DNA of 13,565 nt from JABDOU01 sp041609995 (lineage in GTDB: Bacteria; Actinomycetota; Acidimicrobiia; Spongiisociales; SHLN01). Made by a program: the position numbers and the translations under genes. Positions 1 to 8,072 of this stretch are shown here, in pieces (position 1 is the first letter of the stretch; each line of letters opens with the position of its first letter). The notes below the pieces were generated by a model. It made no database searches, was not told where the DNA came from, and worked only from the letters and a program-made list of their open reading frames with translations. The stretch spans positions 1 through 13,565 of the forward strand of contig JBFIPU010000078.1 of NCBI GenBank assembly GCA_041609995.1, in the 5' to 3' direction.

Positions 1-2
1 AC

Positions 3-938
3 CTGGTGGCAGCTGCCCGCCGGGGACGGGTACGGCTGCCGGCCGGCGCCCGGGAGGTGTTGGGTTGGTCGGAACAGCGTTTGTTGGAGGCGACGCCCCC
101 CGACCAGGTGATGATGCTGGGAGACCCGCAATACCCTCCGCAACTGGGGCAGCTGCCGGATGCCCCGGATGTCTTGTTTGTGCAGGGCTCAATCCCTCCT
201 GAGCCGATGGTGGCGGTGGTCGGCACCCGTACCTGCACCGGGTATGGTCGGCAGGTGGCCGGTGCCATCGGGCGGGCGTCGGCCGGGGCAGGATGGCCGG
301 TGGTGTCAGGGCTGGCCCGGGGGATCGATGGGGCCGCTCATCGTGGGAGTCTGGCGGCGGGAGCCATCCCTGGCGTGGCGGTGCTGGGAACCGGACTCGA
401 CCTCGTCTACCCGGCCGAGCACGCCGATCTGGCCCAAGCGTTGATCCGGGACGGGGGAGCGGTGGTGACCGAATACCCGCCCGGAACCCGTCCCGACGGT
501 TGGCGCTTTCCTCCCCGTAACCGGGTGATCTCGGGCCTGGCCTCGGCGGTAGTTGTGGTGGAGGCCCCGGTCAAAGGCGGATCGTTGATCACCGCCGCCC
601 ACGCACTCGACCACGGCCGTCCTCTGTTCGCGGTCCCGGGTGACATCGATCGCGATACCTCCCGGGGATGCAACATGTTGATTCGAGACGGGGCCGCTCC
701 GGTGCTCGACATCGAGGACCTCATCACCGGCCTCTCGTTCGTGCTTGGCCCACCGCCGGCTGCCGAGCGATCCGTCAGTGTGCACGTCGTGACCGAGGCT
801 GTCGGCTCCGGCGGGTGCTCGGTTGACGACCTGGCAATGCGCCTGGCGCTGCCGGTGCCCGAGCTGCTGACACTCATTGCCCACGCCGAGTCAGCCGGCG
901 AGGTCACCGTCGAAAACGGCTGGATCGAGCGCCGGTAA
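3..938 (+). CDS. dprA: DNA-processing protein DprA (5'-truncated by window edge)
   Basis: DprA/Smf binds single-stranded DNA and loads RecA onto incoming DNA during natural transformation; it acts in the cytoplasm. The Rossmann-like core is complete. Counting from the GTG at position 6, visible motifs are SGLARGIDGAAH (101-112), a GTGLDLVYPAEH segment (128-139), FPPRNRVISGL (168-178), KGGSLITAAHAL (190-201) and AVPGD (209-213). The last roughly 60 residues match the usual C-terminal winged-helix region. The frame is open to the first base, and the N-terminal helical domain common in the family is absent, so the true start is probably upstream and the GTG at 6 is only the first start codon in view. 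The stop lies 9 bp before the hisC-like start, so the two genes are probably cotranscribed. The family call is secure; whether this organism is transformable cannot be told from here. Confidence 0.93.
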   Translation: MVAAARRGRVRLPAGAREVLGWSEQRLLEATPPDQVMMLGDPQYPPQLGQLPDAPDVLFVQGSIPPEPMVAVVGTRTCTGYGRQVAGAIGRASAGAGWPVVSGLARGIDGAAHRGSLAAGAIPGVAVLGTGLDLVYPAEHADLAQALIRDGGAVVTEYPPGTRPDGWRFPPRNRVISGLASAVVVVEAPVKGGSLITAAHALDHGRPLFAVPGDIDRDTSRGCNMLIRDGAAPVLDIEDLITGLSFVLGPPPAAERSVSVHVVTEAVGSGGCSVDDLAMRLALPVPELLTLIAHAESAGEVTVENGWIERR

Positions 939-947
939 CCTGGCGGA

Positions 948-2036
948 ATGTCGACACCGGGCCCGCAGTTCAGGCCGTCCCTCCTCGAAATCGAGCGCTA
1001 CCGGCCCGGGGTTCCGGCAGAGGTGATCGCTGCCGATTATGGCCTGGAGCGGGTCATCAAGCTGGCCTCCAACGAATCACCCGCGGGCCCGTTCCCGGGG
1101 GTGGCGGCCGCCGTGGCCGGGGTCGTGGGGGATTCCAACCGGTATCCCGACAACACGGTGAGCCAACTCAAAGAGGCCCTGGCACGTCGCCACGGCGTGC
1201 AACCGACCAATGTATTCCCGGGTGCCGGGAGCTCGGCCATCCTGCAATGTGCCGCCCTGGCGGTGGGGGGGCCGGGCACCTCCGCCGTGTATCCGTGGCC
1301 CTCGTTCGTCCTGTACGACATCTTGTCGAAGCTGGCAGGAGCGGAGGGGATCAGGGTCGAGCTCGACGGCGCCCACCGGGTGGATACAGCCGCATTGGTC
1401 GAGGCAGTGCGTCCGGACACCACGCTCGTCTATGTCTGCAACCCCAACAATCCGACTGGCACCCATCGGTCCCACGCCGACATCCGGGCCCTGGTCGACG
1501 CCGTCGACCCCTCGATACTGGTTGTGGTCGACGAGGCCTACGCCGAATACGCCACCGCCGACGATTATCGATCATTGGCGGCGTCAGCGGTCGAGCAACA
1601 GAATGTGCTGGTGTTGCGAACCTTCTCGAAGATCTACGGGTTGGCGGCCTTGCGGGTCGGTTACGCCGTTGGACACCCGGAGACGCTGGCCAACATCAGC
1701 CGGGCCCAGATGCCGTTTACGGTCACGACCGCCGCCCAGGTGGCGGCGCTCGCTTCTCTCGAACACGATCTTTCGGGCCGGCAGGCCGCCAACAGGACCG
1801 GCATCGAACTGATCGAGCAGGGGCTCGCCGGCCTGGGCCTGGCGTATGCGCCGAGCCAGGCGAACTTCGTTTGGTTCGACTCCGGGGTCGAGGGCACTGA
1901 GTTGTTTCGTCGATTGGCCGCCCGTGGGGTCGTCATCAGGAATTACGGCGTCGGATCGTGGATTCGGGTGACGGTAGGCACTCCTGAGGAGAACGAGACC
2001 TTCCTGGATGCACTCGAGGGAGCGCTCAGCAGCTAG
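948..2036 (+). CDS. hisC: Histidinol-phosphate aminotransferase (HisC-like, PLP fold type I)
   Basis: This is a class I/II PLP-dependent aminotransferase of 362 residues, the usual HisC size. HisC transfers an amino group from glutamate to imidazole-acetol phosphate in histidine synthesis. Visible motifs are KLASNESPAGP (38-48), NRYPD (64-68), the NPNNPTG loop (165-171), VVDEAYAEY (193-201) with the PLP-pyridine Asp195, and RTFSKIYGLAALRVGY (224-239) with the Schiff-base Lys228. The ATG at 948 is preceded by GGCGGA, a weak ribosome site, and lies 9 bp after dprA. No other his gene is nearby, so a broader role (aromatic or phenylpyruvate aminotransferase, as in some actinobacterial HisC paralogues) remains possible. 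The stop codon overlaps that of the convergent acyl-CoA synthetase. Confidence 0.88.
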   Translation: MSTPGPQFRPSLLEIERYRPGVPAEVIAADYGLERVIKLASNESPAGPFPGVAAAVAGVVGDSNRYPDNTVSQLKEALARRHGVQPTNVFPGAGSSAILQCAALAVGGPGTSAVYPWPSFVLYDILSKLAGAEGIRVELDGAHRVDTAALVEAVRPDTTLVYVCNPNNPTGTHRSHADIRALVDAVDPSILVVVDEAYAEYATADDYRSLAASAVEQQNVLVLRTFSKIYGLAALRVGYAVGHPETLANISRAQMPFTVTTAAQVAALASLEHDLSGRQAANRTGIELIEQGLAGLGLAYAPSQANFVWFDSGVEGTELFRRLAARGVVIRNYGVGSWIRVTVGTPEENETFLDALEGALSS

Positions 2037-3649
2037 TTGATGCGGCGTTCGTGCCCGGCCCACTCCTTTTCGCGCAGCACGTACTTCTGCACCTTTCCCG
2101 TCGAAGTCTTGGGCAGTTCGGTGAGGATCTCGACTGCATCCGGCGCCTTGAAGTGCGCCAGGCGGGATCGCACGTGCTCGATCAGGCTGTCGCCGTCGGC
2201 CTCGCCGTTCTCCTTCAACACCACAAAGGCCTTGGGCCGCTCACCCCACTTGTCGTGGGGCACGGCGATCACGGCCGCCTCCAGCACGTCCGGATGGGAG
2301 GCCAGGGCCTGTTCGACCTCGATGGTTGAGATGTTCTCACCGCCCGAGATGATGATGTCCTTGGACCGGTCCCGCAGCTCGATGTAGCCGTCCTCGTGCC
2401 AGACGCCGACGTCGCCCGAGTGGAAATACCCGCCGGCAAAGGCCTTCTCCGTGGCCTCGGCGTCGTTGAAGTAGCCCAGCATCACGTTGTTGCCGCGCAT
2501 CACGACCTCGCCCATCTCCTCTGCGTTGCGGGCGACGTCCCCCATCGATTCATCCACCACTCGGATCGGGTCGACGCCGATGAACGACACGCCCTGGCGG
2601 GCCATCTTGCGGCTACGTTCTTCGAGGGGAAGGTCGCCCCATTCGGGCTGCCATTCACAAACCGTGTGCGGGCCGTAGGTCTCGGTCAGGCCATACATGT
2701 GCACCATGCGGGCTCCCAGCGATTCCATCTGCCCGATGAGCGTTGGGCTGGGGGGCGCCCCGGCCGTCGTCACCACGAACGTCCCCGCCACCGGCTCCGC
2801 CTCGGGGTGGTTGGCCAACCCGATGAGCACGGTCGGAGCGGCGTTGAGGTGCGTGACCCCTTGTTGCTTGATCAGGCGCCAGATCTCGCCCGAGTCGACC
2901 GCCCGCAGGCAGACGTTGAGGCCGCCGATGGCCGGCAGCGCCCAGGTGGTGCACCACCCGTTGCAGTGGAACATGGGCAGCGTCCACAGATAGACCGAGT
3001 CGGGGGTGTGGGCGGAATGAATGATTTCGCCCAGCGCATTCAGATACGCCCCCCGGTGCGAATACAGCACCCCTTTGGGGCGCCCGGTCGTGCCGGACGT
3101 GTAGTTGATCGATATGGGCTGGTACTCGGATTCGACGCGCCATGGCAGCGGTTCCTCCGAGCCGCGGGTCAGCAGGTCGGCCATCTCGGTCGTCTCGAAC
3201 CTGGCGTCCCCGCCACCGTCGTCGATCGACACGATCTCGGTGACCGTCGCCAGCTGGTCGCGGATGGGTTCGAGCTTGGCCAGCAGCCCCGTGTCGCCCA
3301 CCAGCATCTTGGCTCCGCTGTGATTGAGGATGTACTCGATCTCGGCCGGCGACAGTCGCGTGTTGATCGCCACCAGCACCGCCTGGGCCAGCGGAACCCC
3401 GAAGTGGGCGATGAGCATCTCGGGGATGTTGGGGCACAGGTAGGCGACCCGGTCGCCGGGACCGATGCCGGACGCCTGCAGGGCGCGGGCGAGCCGCGTG
3501 GCGGCGACAGCCATTTGGGCGTAGGTCGTGGCGGAGCCCCGGTAGGAGATGGCGGCTCGATCGGGATACACCGAAGCGGTCCGTTCCAGGAACAACAACG
3601 GCGTCAGTTGCGTCGTGCTCACGACGTCGGAACCGGGATTGGGCGCCAT
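2033..3649 (-). CDS. Acyl-CoA synthetase, AMP-binding (ANL superfamily; DmdB/plant-AAE-like)
   Basis: This 538-aa cytoplasmic enzyme should activate a carboxylic acid to acyl-AMP and then acyl-CoA. All ANL signatures are present: P-loop YTSGTTGRPKG (183-193), MYGLTET (318-324), YFHSGD with Asp413, the hinge region RDRSKDIIISGGENIS (426-441) and the C-terminal catalytic lysine in PKTSTGK (Lys519). The segment LPMFHCNGWCTTW (224-236), then a VCLR motif, resembles the subgroup that includes methylmercaptopropionate-CoA ligase DmdB and plant AAE/benzoate-CoA ligases. This points to a short, medium or aryl acid rather than a very long chain, by resemblance only. The ATG at 3649 has GAGAGG about 6 nt upstream. 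The gene stands alone, divergent from tal and convergent with hisC, so context gives no substrate. The family is certain; the substrate is unknown. Confidence 0.9.
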   Translation of the reverse strand: MAPNPGSDVVSTTQLTPLLFLERTASVYPDRAAISYRGSATTYAQMAVAATRLARALQASGIGPGDRVAYLCPNIPEMLIAHFGVPLAQAVLVAINTRLSPAEIEYILNHSGAKMLVGDTGLLAKLEPIRDQLATVTEIVSIDDGGGDARFETTEMADLLTRGSEEPLPWRVESEYQPISINYTSGTTGRPKGVLYSHRGAYLNALGEIIHSAHTPDSVYLWTLPMFHCNGWCTTWALPAIGGLNVCLRAVDSGEIWRLIKQQGVTHLNAAPTVLIGLANHPEAEPVAGTFVVTTAGAPPSPTLIGQMESLGARMVHMYGLTETYGPHTVCEWQPEWGDLPLEERSRKMARQGVSFIGVDPIRVVDESMGDVARNAEEMGEVVMRGNNVMLGYFNDAEATEKAFAGGYFHSGDVGVWHEDGYIELRDRSKDIIISGGENISTIEVEQALASHPDVLEAAVIAVPHDKWGERPKAFVVLKENGEADGDSLIEHVRSRLAHFKAPDAVEILTELPKTSTGKVQKYVLREKEWAGHERRIN

Positions 3650-3739
3650 GTCGAACCTCTCGGGGACCAGCTCGTCTTCTGGGACAACCTACCGGGCACC
3701 GCCGGGGTGTGCCATTGCGCGGGGAGCCTGGACACGTGT

Positions 3740-3748
3740 TGCTATCGT
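3740..3748 (+). promoter_or_regulatory. Candidate extended -10 promoter for the tal operon
   Basis: In the 150-bp divergent spacer between the acyl-CoA synthetase and tal, TGCTATCGT fits an extended -10 element (TGN followed by a 4/6 match to TATAAT). It lies about 52 bp upstream of the tal GTG. No good -35 was seen at the expected distance, so this is only a candidate. No convincing promoter was found on the other strand for the acyl-CoA synthetase. Confidence 0.25.
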
Positions 3749-3799
3749 CGCGGGGAACAAGTCGACCATTTCCAGGGTTGACGGGACGCGAGGTGGAGA

Positions 3800-4915
3800 G
3801 TGAATCAACAACGGGCATCTGAAGGACCCCTCGGTGAACTGCTGGACGAAGGACAGTCGATCTGGCTCGACTACATCCGGCGGGACATGCTCGACAGCGG
3901 CGAGCTCGCCAAGCTGGTGGGCGAGGGCGTGCGCGGGGTGACCTCCAATCCTTCGATTTTCGAAGCCGCCATCGCCGACACCGACCTCTACGACGAAGAC
4001 ATCCGGGCCCTGGTCGAATCCGATTCCGCCGACGACCCGAAGTCGATATTCGAAGCATTGGCAATCGAAGACATCACCCGCGCCTGCGATGTGTTGCGCC
4101 CTGTATACGACGCCTCGAACGGAAATGACGGGTTCGTCAGCCTGGAGGTCTCGCCGAAACTGGCGCATGACACGGTGGGCACGATCGATGAGGCCCGGCG
4201 CCTGTGGAAGGCGGTCGACCGTCCCAACCTGTTGATCAAGGTGCCGGCGACACCGGAGGGGATGGCGGCCATCGAAGAGCTGATCGGCGACGGGATCAAC
4301 GTCAACGTGACGCTCATCTTCGCGCTCGACGCCTACCGGTCCGTGGTCGAGGCCTATATCTCGGGCCTCGAGCGCTCCCAACACCCCGAGAACACGGCCT
4401 CCGTTGCCTCCTTCTTCGTCAGCCGGGTCGACACCGAGGTCGACCGCCGGCTGGAGGAGGTGGGAACCGACGAAGCACTCGGGTTGCGGGGCCGCATCGG
4501 GATCGCCAATTCCCAGCTCGCCTACGAGATCTACCAGGAGGCGTTTTCCTCCGACCGTTGGAAGGCTCTGGCCGCCAGGGGAGCGCGGCCGCAACGCCTG
4601 CTGTGGGCTTCGACGTCGACCAAGAATCCCGAATATCGCGACGTGATGTATGTCGAGGAGCTGATCGGCGACAACACGGTCAACACGGTGCCTCCCAAAA
4701 CGCTGGACGCGTTTCGCGATCATGGCAAGGTCACCGGGGACGCGATCGAAGCGGATCTCGCCGAGGCCAAGGCCAACATGGTGCTCCTGGCGTCGTTGGG
4801 AATCGACATGGACGATGTGACAGACGTCTTGTTGTCCGAGGGTGTGGAGAAGTTCGCGTCCGCCTTCGACCAGCTGCTCGAGGCGATCGAGGCCAAGCGG
4901 GGCATGGTTGCTTGA
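3800..4915 (+). CDS. tal: Transaldolase
   Basis: Transaldolase moves a dihydroxyacetone unit between sedoheptulose-7-phosphate and glyceraldehyde-3-phosphate in the non-oxidative pentose phosphate pathway. The 371-aa length fits the longer actinobacterial/cyanobacterial type. Visible features are WLDYIRRD (22-29) with the conserved Asp24, GVTSNPSIFE (46-55), the Schiff-base Lys147 in LLIKVPATPEG, an NVNVTLIF strand, SRVDTEVDRRL, and WASTSTKNPEYRD followed by IGDNTVNTVPPKTL. The start is GTG at 3800 with GAGG at 3790-3793, 6 nt upstream. It is the first gene of a tight five-gene operon, and its 3' end overlaps pgi by 8 bp in a different frame. In several bacteria transaldolase and this type of Pgi are fused in one protein; here they are separate. 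Confidence 0.96.
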   Translation: MNQQRASEGPLGELLDEGQSIWLDYIRRDMLDSGELAKLVGEGVRGVTSNPSIFEAAIADTDLYDEDIRALVESDSADDPKSIFEALAIEDITRACDVLRPVYDASNGNDGFVSLEVSPKLAHDTVGTIDEARRLWKAVDRPNLLIKVPATPEGMAAIEELIGDGINVNVTLIFALDAYRSVVEAYISGLERSQHPENTASVASFFVSRVDTEVDRRLEEVGTDEALGLRGRIGIANSQLAYEIYQEAFSSDRWKALAARGARPQRLLWASTSTKNPEYRDVMYVEELIGDNTVNTVPPKTLDAFRDHGKVTGDAIEADLAEAKANMVLLASLGIDMDDVTDVLLSEGVEKFASAFDQLLEAIEAKRGMVA

Positions 4916-6536
4916 TCCCCAATCACTGACACTGGGCCCGCTGGCAGAGGCGGTAGACGATCAACTCTCGCGGTGGGCGGCGTCCGATGCCGGGCGACGG
5001 GTCTGGGAGATGGATCACCGCGTGTGGAAAGCCGAGCCCGAACCCGAGCTCAGCGACCGCCTCGGGTGGCTCGGCCTCACCGAGAGCATGCCCTCCGAGG
5101 TCGTACGTCTCGAAGAACTGGCACAGTCCGCCATCGCCGATGGCATCACCCAGGTGGTTCTATGTGGAATGGGAGGGTCCAGCCTCGCTTCTGAGGTGTA
5201 TTTGTCGACGTTTGGTCCCCAACCCGGTTTTCCGGCGCTGACCGTGGTCGATTCGACCCATCCCGACGAAGTATCCCGCGTGGCGAAACAGGTTGACCCG
5301 GCCGCCACCCTGTACGTGATCTCCTCCAAGTCGGGGGGCACGCTGGAGACGCTTTCCCTGTTTCGAGCGTTCTGGGCTTTGACCGAGAACGTGATGGAAG
5401 CCCCGGGCCGGCAGTTCGTGGCAATCACGGATCCCGGGTCACAGCTCGCCGAACTGGCCTCCGAGCGGGGATTTCGCGACGTCTTCCTGACGCCCCCCGA
5501 TGTCGGCGGCCGCTATTCGGCCTTCACCTTTTTTGGCCTGGTCCCGGCGGCCCTCACCGGGGTCGACGTGGGCCGGTTGCTGCAGCGGGCCGGGATCATG
5601 GCGAGTGCGTGCGGTCCGTCGACACCGATCGAAGCCAACCCCGGAGCGGTACTCGGGGCGGTGATGGGCTGCGCCGCCCAGGCCGGCCGGGACAAAGCGA
5701 CTTACCTGGTGAGCGAATCGCTGTCGGCGTTCCCGGTTTGGGTCGAACAGCTCGTGGCCGAGTCGACCGGGAAAGAGGACCTTGGGATCGTGCCGGTGGC
5801 CGACGAACCCGTCGGTCGGCCGTCCGAGTACGGCGACGACCGCCTGATCCTTCACATCGTCGTGGAAGGAGACGCCGATCCGTATGCGGACCTGGTCGAG
5901 CAACTGGCGGCAGAAGGGACCCCGGTAGTGGCCGTCACCGCCCACGATGTCTACGACCTCGGACAGGAGATGTACCGGGCCGAATTCGCGACGGCGATGG
6001 CGGGGGCCGTGCTCGGAATCAACCCCTTCAACCAGCCCAACGTGCAGCAGGCCAAGGAGCTCGCCAAACAGGCGATGGCAGGAGACCTCGGCGTTGGGGA
6101 CATCCCCGCTGTGCACCCCGATGACGACGAGGCCATCGACCGTTGGCTGTCGGCTTTCCAGAGCAGCGATTATGTGGGTATCCAGGCCTACGTTCCGTAT
6201 GGGTTCGATGAAGAACTCGCTCAACTGCGCAGTGCCATACGTTCGGTCACCCACGGTGTCACCACCTCCGGTTACGGTCCCCGTTTCCTTCATTCCACCG
6301 GGCAACTTCACAAAGGCGGCGCCAACAACGGCATGTTCCTGCAGCTCGTCGATGAGCCCGAGAACGAGCTGGCGGTACCGGAGACCGACTACACCTTCAA
6401 CCGCCTGGTAAGAGCGCAAGCCGACGGCGACCACGCTGCCATGGTCGATCGGGACCGGCGGGTTCTGCGCGTCAATCTGGGAAGCGACCGGGCGGCCGGT
6501 ATGCGGACGCTGGTGGAGACCTTTCAGAACCTGTGA
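4908..6536 (+). CDS. pgi: Glucose-6-phosphate isomerase (type found in Tal-Pgi fusions)
   Basis: Pgi interconverts glucose-6-phosphate and fructose-6-phosphate. Counting from TTG 4908, the 542-aa protein shows VWEMDHRVW (32-40), the sugar-isomerase motif LCGMGGSSL (85-93), VISSKSGGTLETLS, DVGGRYSAFTFFG and a C-terminal HSTGQLHKGGANNG segment. The frame stays open upstream to an ATG at 4842, but that extension lies inside tal and reads as Arg/Ser/Pro-rich shadow sequence, so I reject it. No ATG or GTG occurs in frame near the tal stop. TTG 4908, with CGGGG about 5 nt upstream and an 8-bp overlap with tal, is the best start, suggesting translational coupling. The N-terminal WxxDHxxW-like region and overall pattern resemble the Pgi half of bifunctional transaldolase/phosphoglucose isomerases. 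Function is secure; the exact start is moderately sure. Confidence 0.93.
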   Translation: MLDPQSLTLGPLAEAVDDQLSRWAASDAGRRVWEMDHRVWKAEPEPELSDRLGWLGLTESMPSEVVRLEELAQSAIADGITQVVLCGMGGSSLASEVYLSTFGPQPGFPALTVVDSTHPDEVSRVAKQVDPAATLYVISSKSGGTLETLSLFRAFWALTENVMEAPGRQFVAITDPGSQLAELASERGFRDVFLTPPDVGGRYSAFTFFGLVPAALTGVDVGRLLQRAGIMASACGPSTPIEANPGAVLGAVMGCAAQAGRDKATYLVSESLSAFPVWVEQLVAESTGKEDLGIVPVADEPVGRPSEYGDDRLILHIVVEGDADPYADLVEQLAAEGTPVVAVTAHDVYDLGQEMYRAEFATAMAGAVLGINPFNQPNVQQAKELAKQAMAGDLGVGDIPAVHPDDDEAIDRWLSAFQSSDYVGIQAYVPYGFDEELAQLRSAIRSVTHGVTTSGYGPRFLHSTGQLHKGGANNGMFLQLVDEPENELAVPETDYTFNRLVRAQADGDHAAMVDRDRRVLRVNLGSDRAAGMRTLVETFQNL

Positions 6537-7141
6537 CCATCACTGCCATCTTCTTCGATGTCGGTGGGGTGCTGGGGACCAACGGATGGGACCGCCATTG
6601 CCGGCGGGCTGTGGCCGAGGCCTTTGGGCTGGACCAGGACGAGATGGCTGAACGGCACGAGCTGGTCAGTGATGCCTTCGAGACCGGTCATCTGGACCTC
6701 GCCGGCTATCTCGATGCCGTCGTGTTCCACCACGAACGCCCCTTTTCGCGGGACGACTTCTGGGAAGCGATGAAATCCAAATCGGTGCCCGACGAGCAAG
6801 CGCTGGCATTGGTCGACGAGCTCCGGGCGACGGGTGGGTACTTCCTGGCGACGCTGAACAACGAATCGCACGAGTTGAACGACCATCGCCTCGACCATTT
6901 CGGTCTGCGGGGGCGCTTCGATGCGTTCCTCACTTCGTCCTACCTCGGCGTCAAGAAGCCGGACCCGGCCATCTACGGCCTGGCCCTCCACATCACCGGC
7001 CGGCGCGGGGAAGAGTGCGTGTTCATCGACGATCGGGAACTGAACCTCGAGGCGGCCCAGAAGCAGGGAATCCAGGCGATCCTCTACCAGAATCCCAGCC
7101 AGCTGCGGTCCGCCCTGGCCGCAGTCGGAGTCCACACATGA
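6533..7141 (+). CDS. HAD-superfamily hydrolase (subfamily IA-like phosphatase)
   Basis: This 202-aa HAD hydrolase probably dephosphorylates a small phosphorylated metabolite. Motif I is FFDVGGVL with nucleophile Asp9, but the usual second Asp (acid/base, D+2) is Gly11, as in the FDLGNV motif of YihX-type sugar phosphatases. Motif II is the LATLNNES stretch (105-112), motif III is VKKPDPAIY with Lys141/142, and motif IV is VFIDDRELN with Asp166/167. A helical cap lies between residues 15 and 95. The GTG start overlaps the pgi stop (GTGA, 4 bp), so it is translationally coupled to the operon. The location suggests a sugar-phosphate substrate or removal of a side product, but that is inference. 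Confidence 0.85.
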   Translation: MTITAIFFDVGGVLGTNGWDRHCRRAVAEAFGLDQDEMAERHELVSDAFETGHLDLAGYLDAVVFHHERPFSRDDFWEAMKSKSVPDEQALALVDELRATGGYFLATLNNESHELNDHRLDHFGLRGRFDAFLTSSYLGVKKPDPAIYGLALHITGRRGEECVFIDDRELNLEAAQKQGIQAILYQNPSQLRSALAAVGVHT

Positions 7142-7163
7142 CCACAGCCAGCAGAGGAGCAGC

Positions 7164-8069
7164 ATGCAGCTAGGAATGATCGGGCTCGGCAAGATGGGCG
7201 CCTTCATGACGGAGCGGCTCGTGAACGGCGGCCACGAAGTCGTCGGCCACGACCGGGACCCCGAGGCGATGGCCCGGGTGGCGGCCTCGGACGCAGCGAC
7301 CGCCGGCACGGTCGAAGAGTTGGTGGATGCGTTGGCCACCCCCCGGGTCGTGTGGATCATGGTGCCGGCGCACGTGGTCGGGGCCGTCGTAGACTCCCTC
7401 ACGCCCCTGCTGGAGCCAGGTGATGCCATCGTCGACGGCGGGAACTCCTACTACCAGCACACGATGGAGCGGGGCGCAAGCCTCGCAGCCCACGGGATCT
7501 CCTTCGTCGACGTGGGCACCAGCGGAGGTGTGTGGGGGCTCACCGAGGGCTATTCGATGATGGTGGGTGGGGCGGACGACACCGTCAACCGCCTGACCCC
7601 GATCCTGGAGACGCTGGCGCCGGCGGCCGACAGGGGCTGGGGTCACATGGGCCCGGTCGGCTCGGGACATTTCGTCAAGATGGTCCACAATGGAATCGAA
7701 TACGGCATGATGCAGGCCTTCGCCGAAGGGTTCGACATCATGCGGGCCAAAGAGGAGTTCGATCTCGATCTCCATCAGATCACCGAGGTGTGGCGCTACG
7801 GGAGCGTGATCCGGAGCTGGCTGCTGGAGCTGACCGCCGAGGCGTTGGAAGAGAACCCCGCCATGGACGGCATTGCTCCGTTCGTGCCCGACTCCGGCGA
7901 AGGCCGGTGGGCCGTCTTCGAGGCGATCCACCTGAACGTTCCTGCCCCGGTCATCACCCACTCGCTCATCGCCCGGATCGAGTCGCGCAACGAACTCTCC
8001 TATGGCTACCGGCTGGTGGCGGCCATGCGCAACAAGTTCGGGGGCCACGCGGTGAAGCGGGAGGCCTGA
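7164..8069 (+). CDS. gnd: 6-phosphogluconate dehydrogenase (decarboxylating), short form, probably NAD-preferring
   Basis: Gnd oxidatively decarboxylates 6-phosphogluconate to ribulose-5-phosphate. The 301-aa length matches the short family, far below the 470-aa E. coli type. Visible are the nucleotide-binding GLGKMG (7-12), DGGNS (91-95), the substrate motif VDVGTSGGVWG (115-125) and GHFVKMVHNGIEYG (168-181) with catalytic Lys172. The second beta strand ends in VVGHDRD with Asp30; NADP enzymes usually have an NR[ST] motif here, so the Asp suggests NAD. The ATG at 7164 has a strong AGAGGAG at 7153-7159. It lies 22 bp after the HAD gene and 3 bp before zwf, placing both dehydrogenases of the oxidative pentose phosphate branch together. 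The family call is very secure; cofactor preference is inferred from one position. Confidence 0.95.
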   Translation: MQLGMIGLGKMGAFMTERLVNGGHEVVGHDRDPEAMARVAASDAATAGTVEELVDALATPRVVWIMVPAHVVGAVVDSLTPLLEPGDAIVDGGNSYYQHTMERGASLAAHGISFVDVGTSGGVWGLTEGYSMMVGGADDTVNRLTPILETLAPAADRGWGHMGPVGSGHFVKMVHNGIEYGMMQAFAEGFDIMRAKEEFDLDLHQITEVWRYGSVIRSWLLELTAEALEENPAMDGIAPFVPDSGEGRWAVFEAIHLNVPAPVITHSLIARIESRNELSYGYRLVAAMRNKFGGHAVKREA

Positions 8070-8072
8070 CCC

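Noticed and set aside
2396..3781. 461-aa open frame on the plus strand opposite the acyl-CoA synthetase
   Set aside because: Its translation is rich in His, Arg, Gly and Asp with no recognisable domain, and it lies antisense to a gene with complete ANL motifs; this is typical of codon bias in GC-rich DNA.
3689..4723. 344-aa open frame on the minus strand opposite tal
   Set aside because: Antisense shadow of a clear transaldolase; no family motif and no better start signal.
4842..4907. Upstream ATG start for pgi at 4842
   Set aside because: It would add 22 Arg/Ser/Pro-rich residues encoded within tal that do not resemble any Pgi N-terminus; TTG 4908 fits better.
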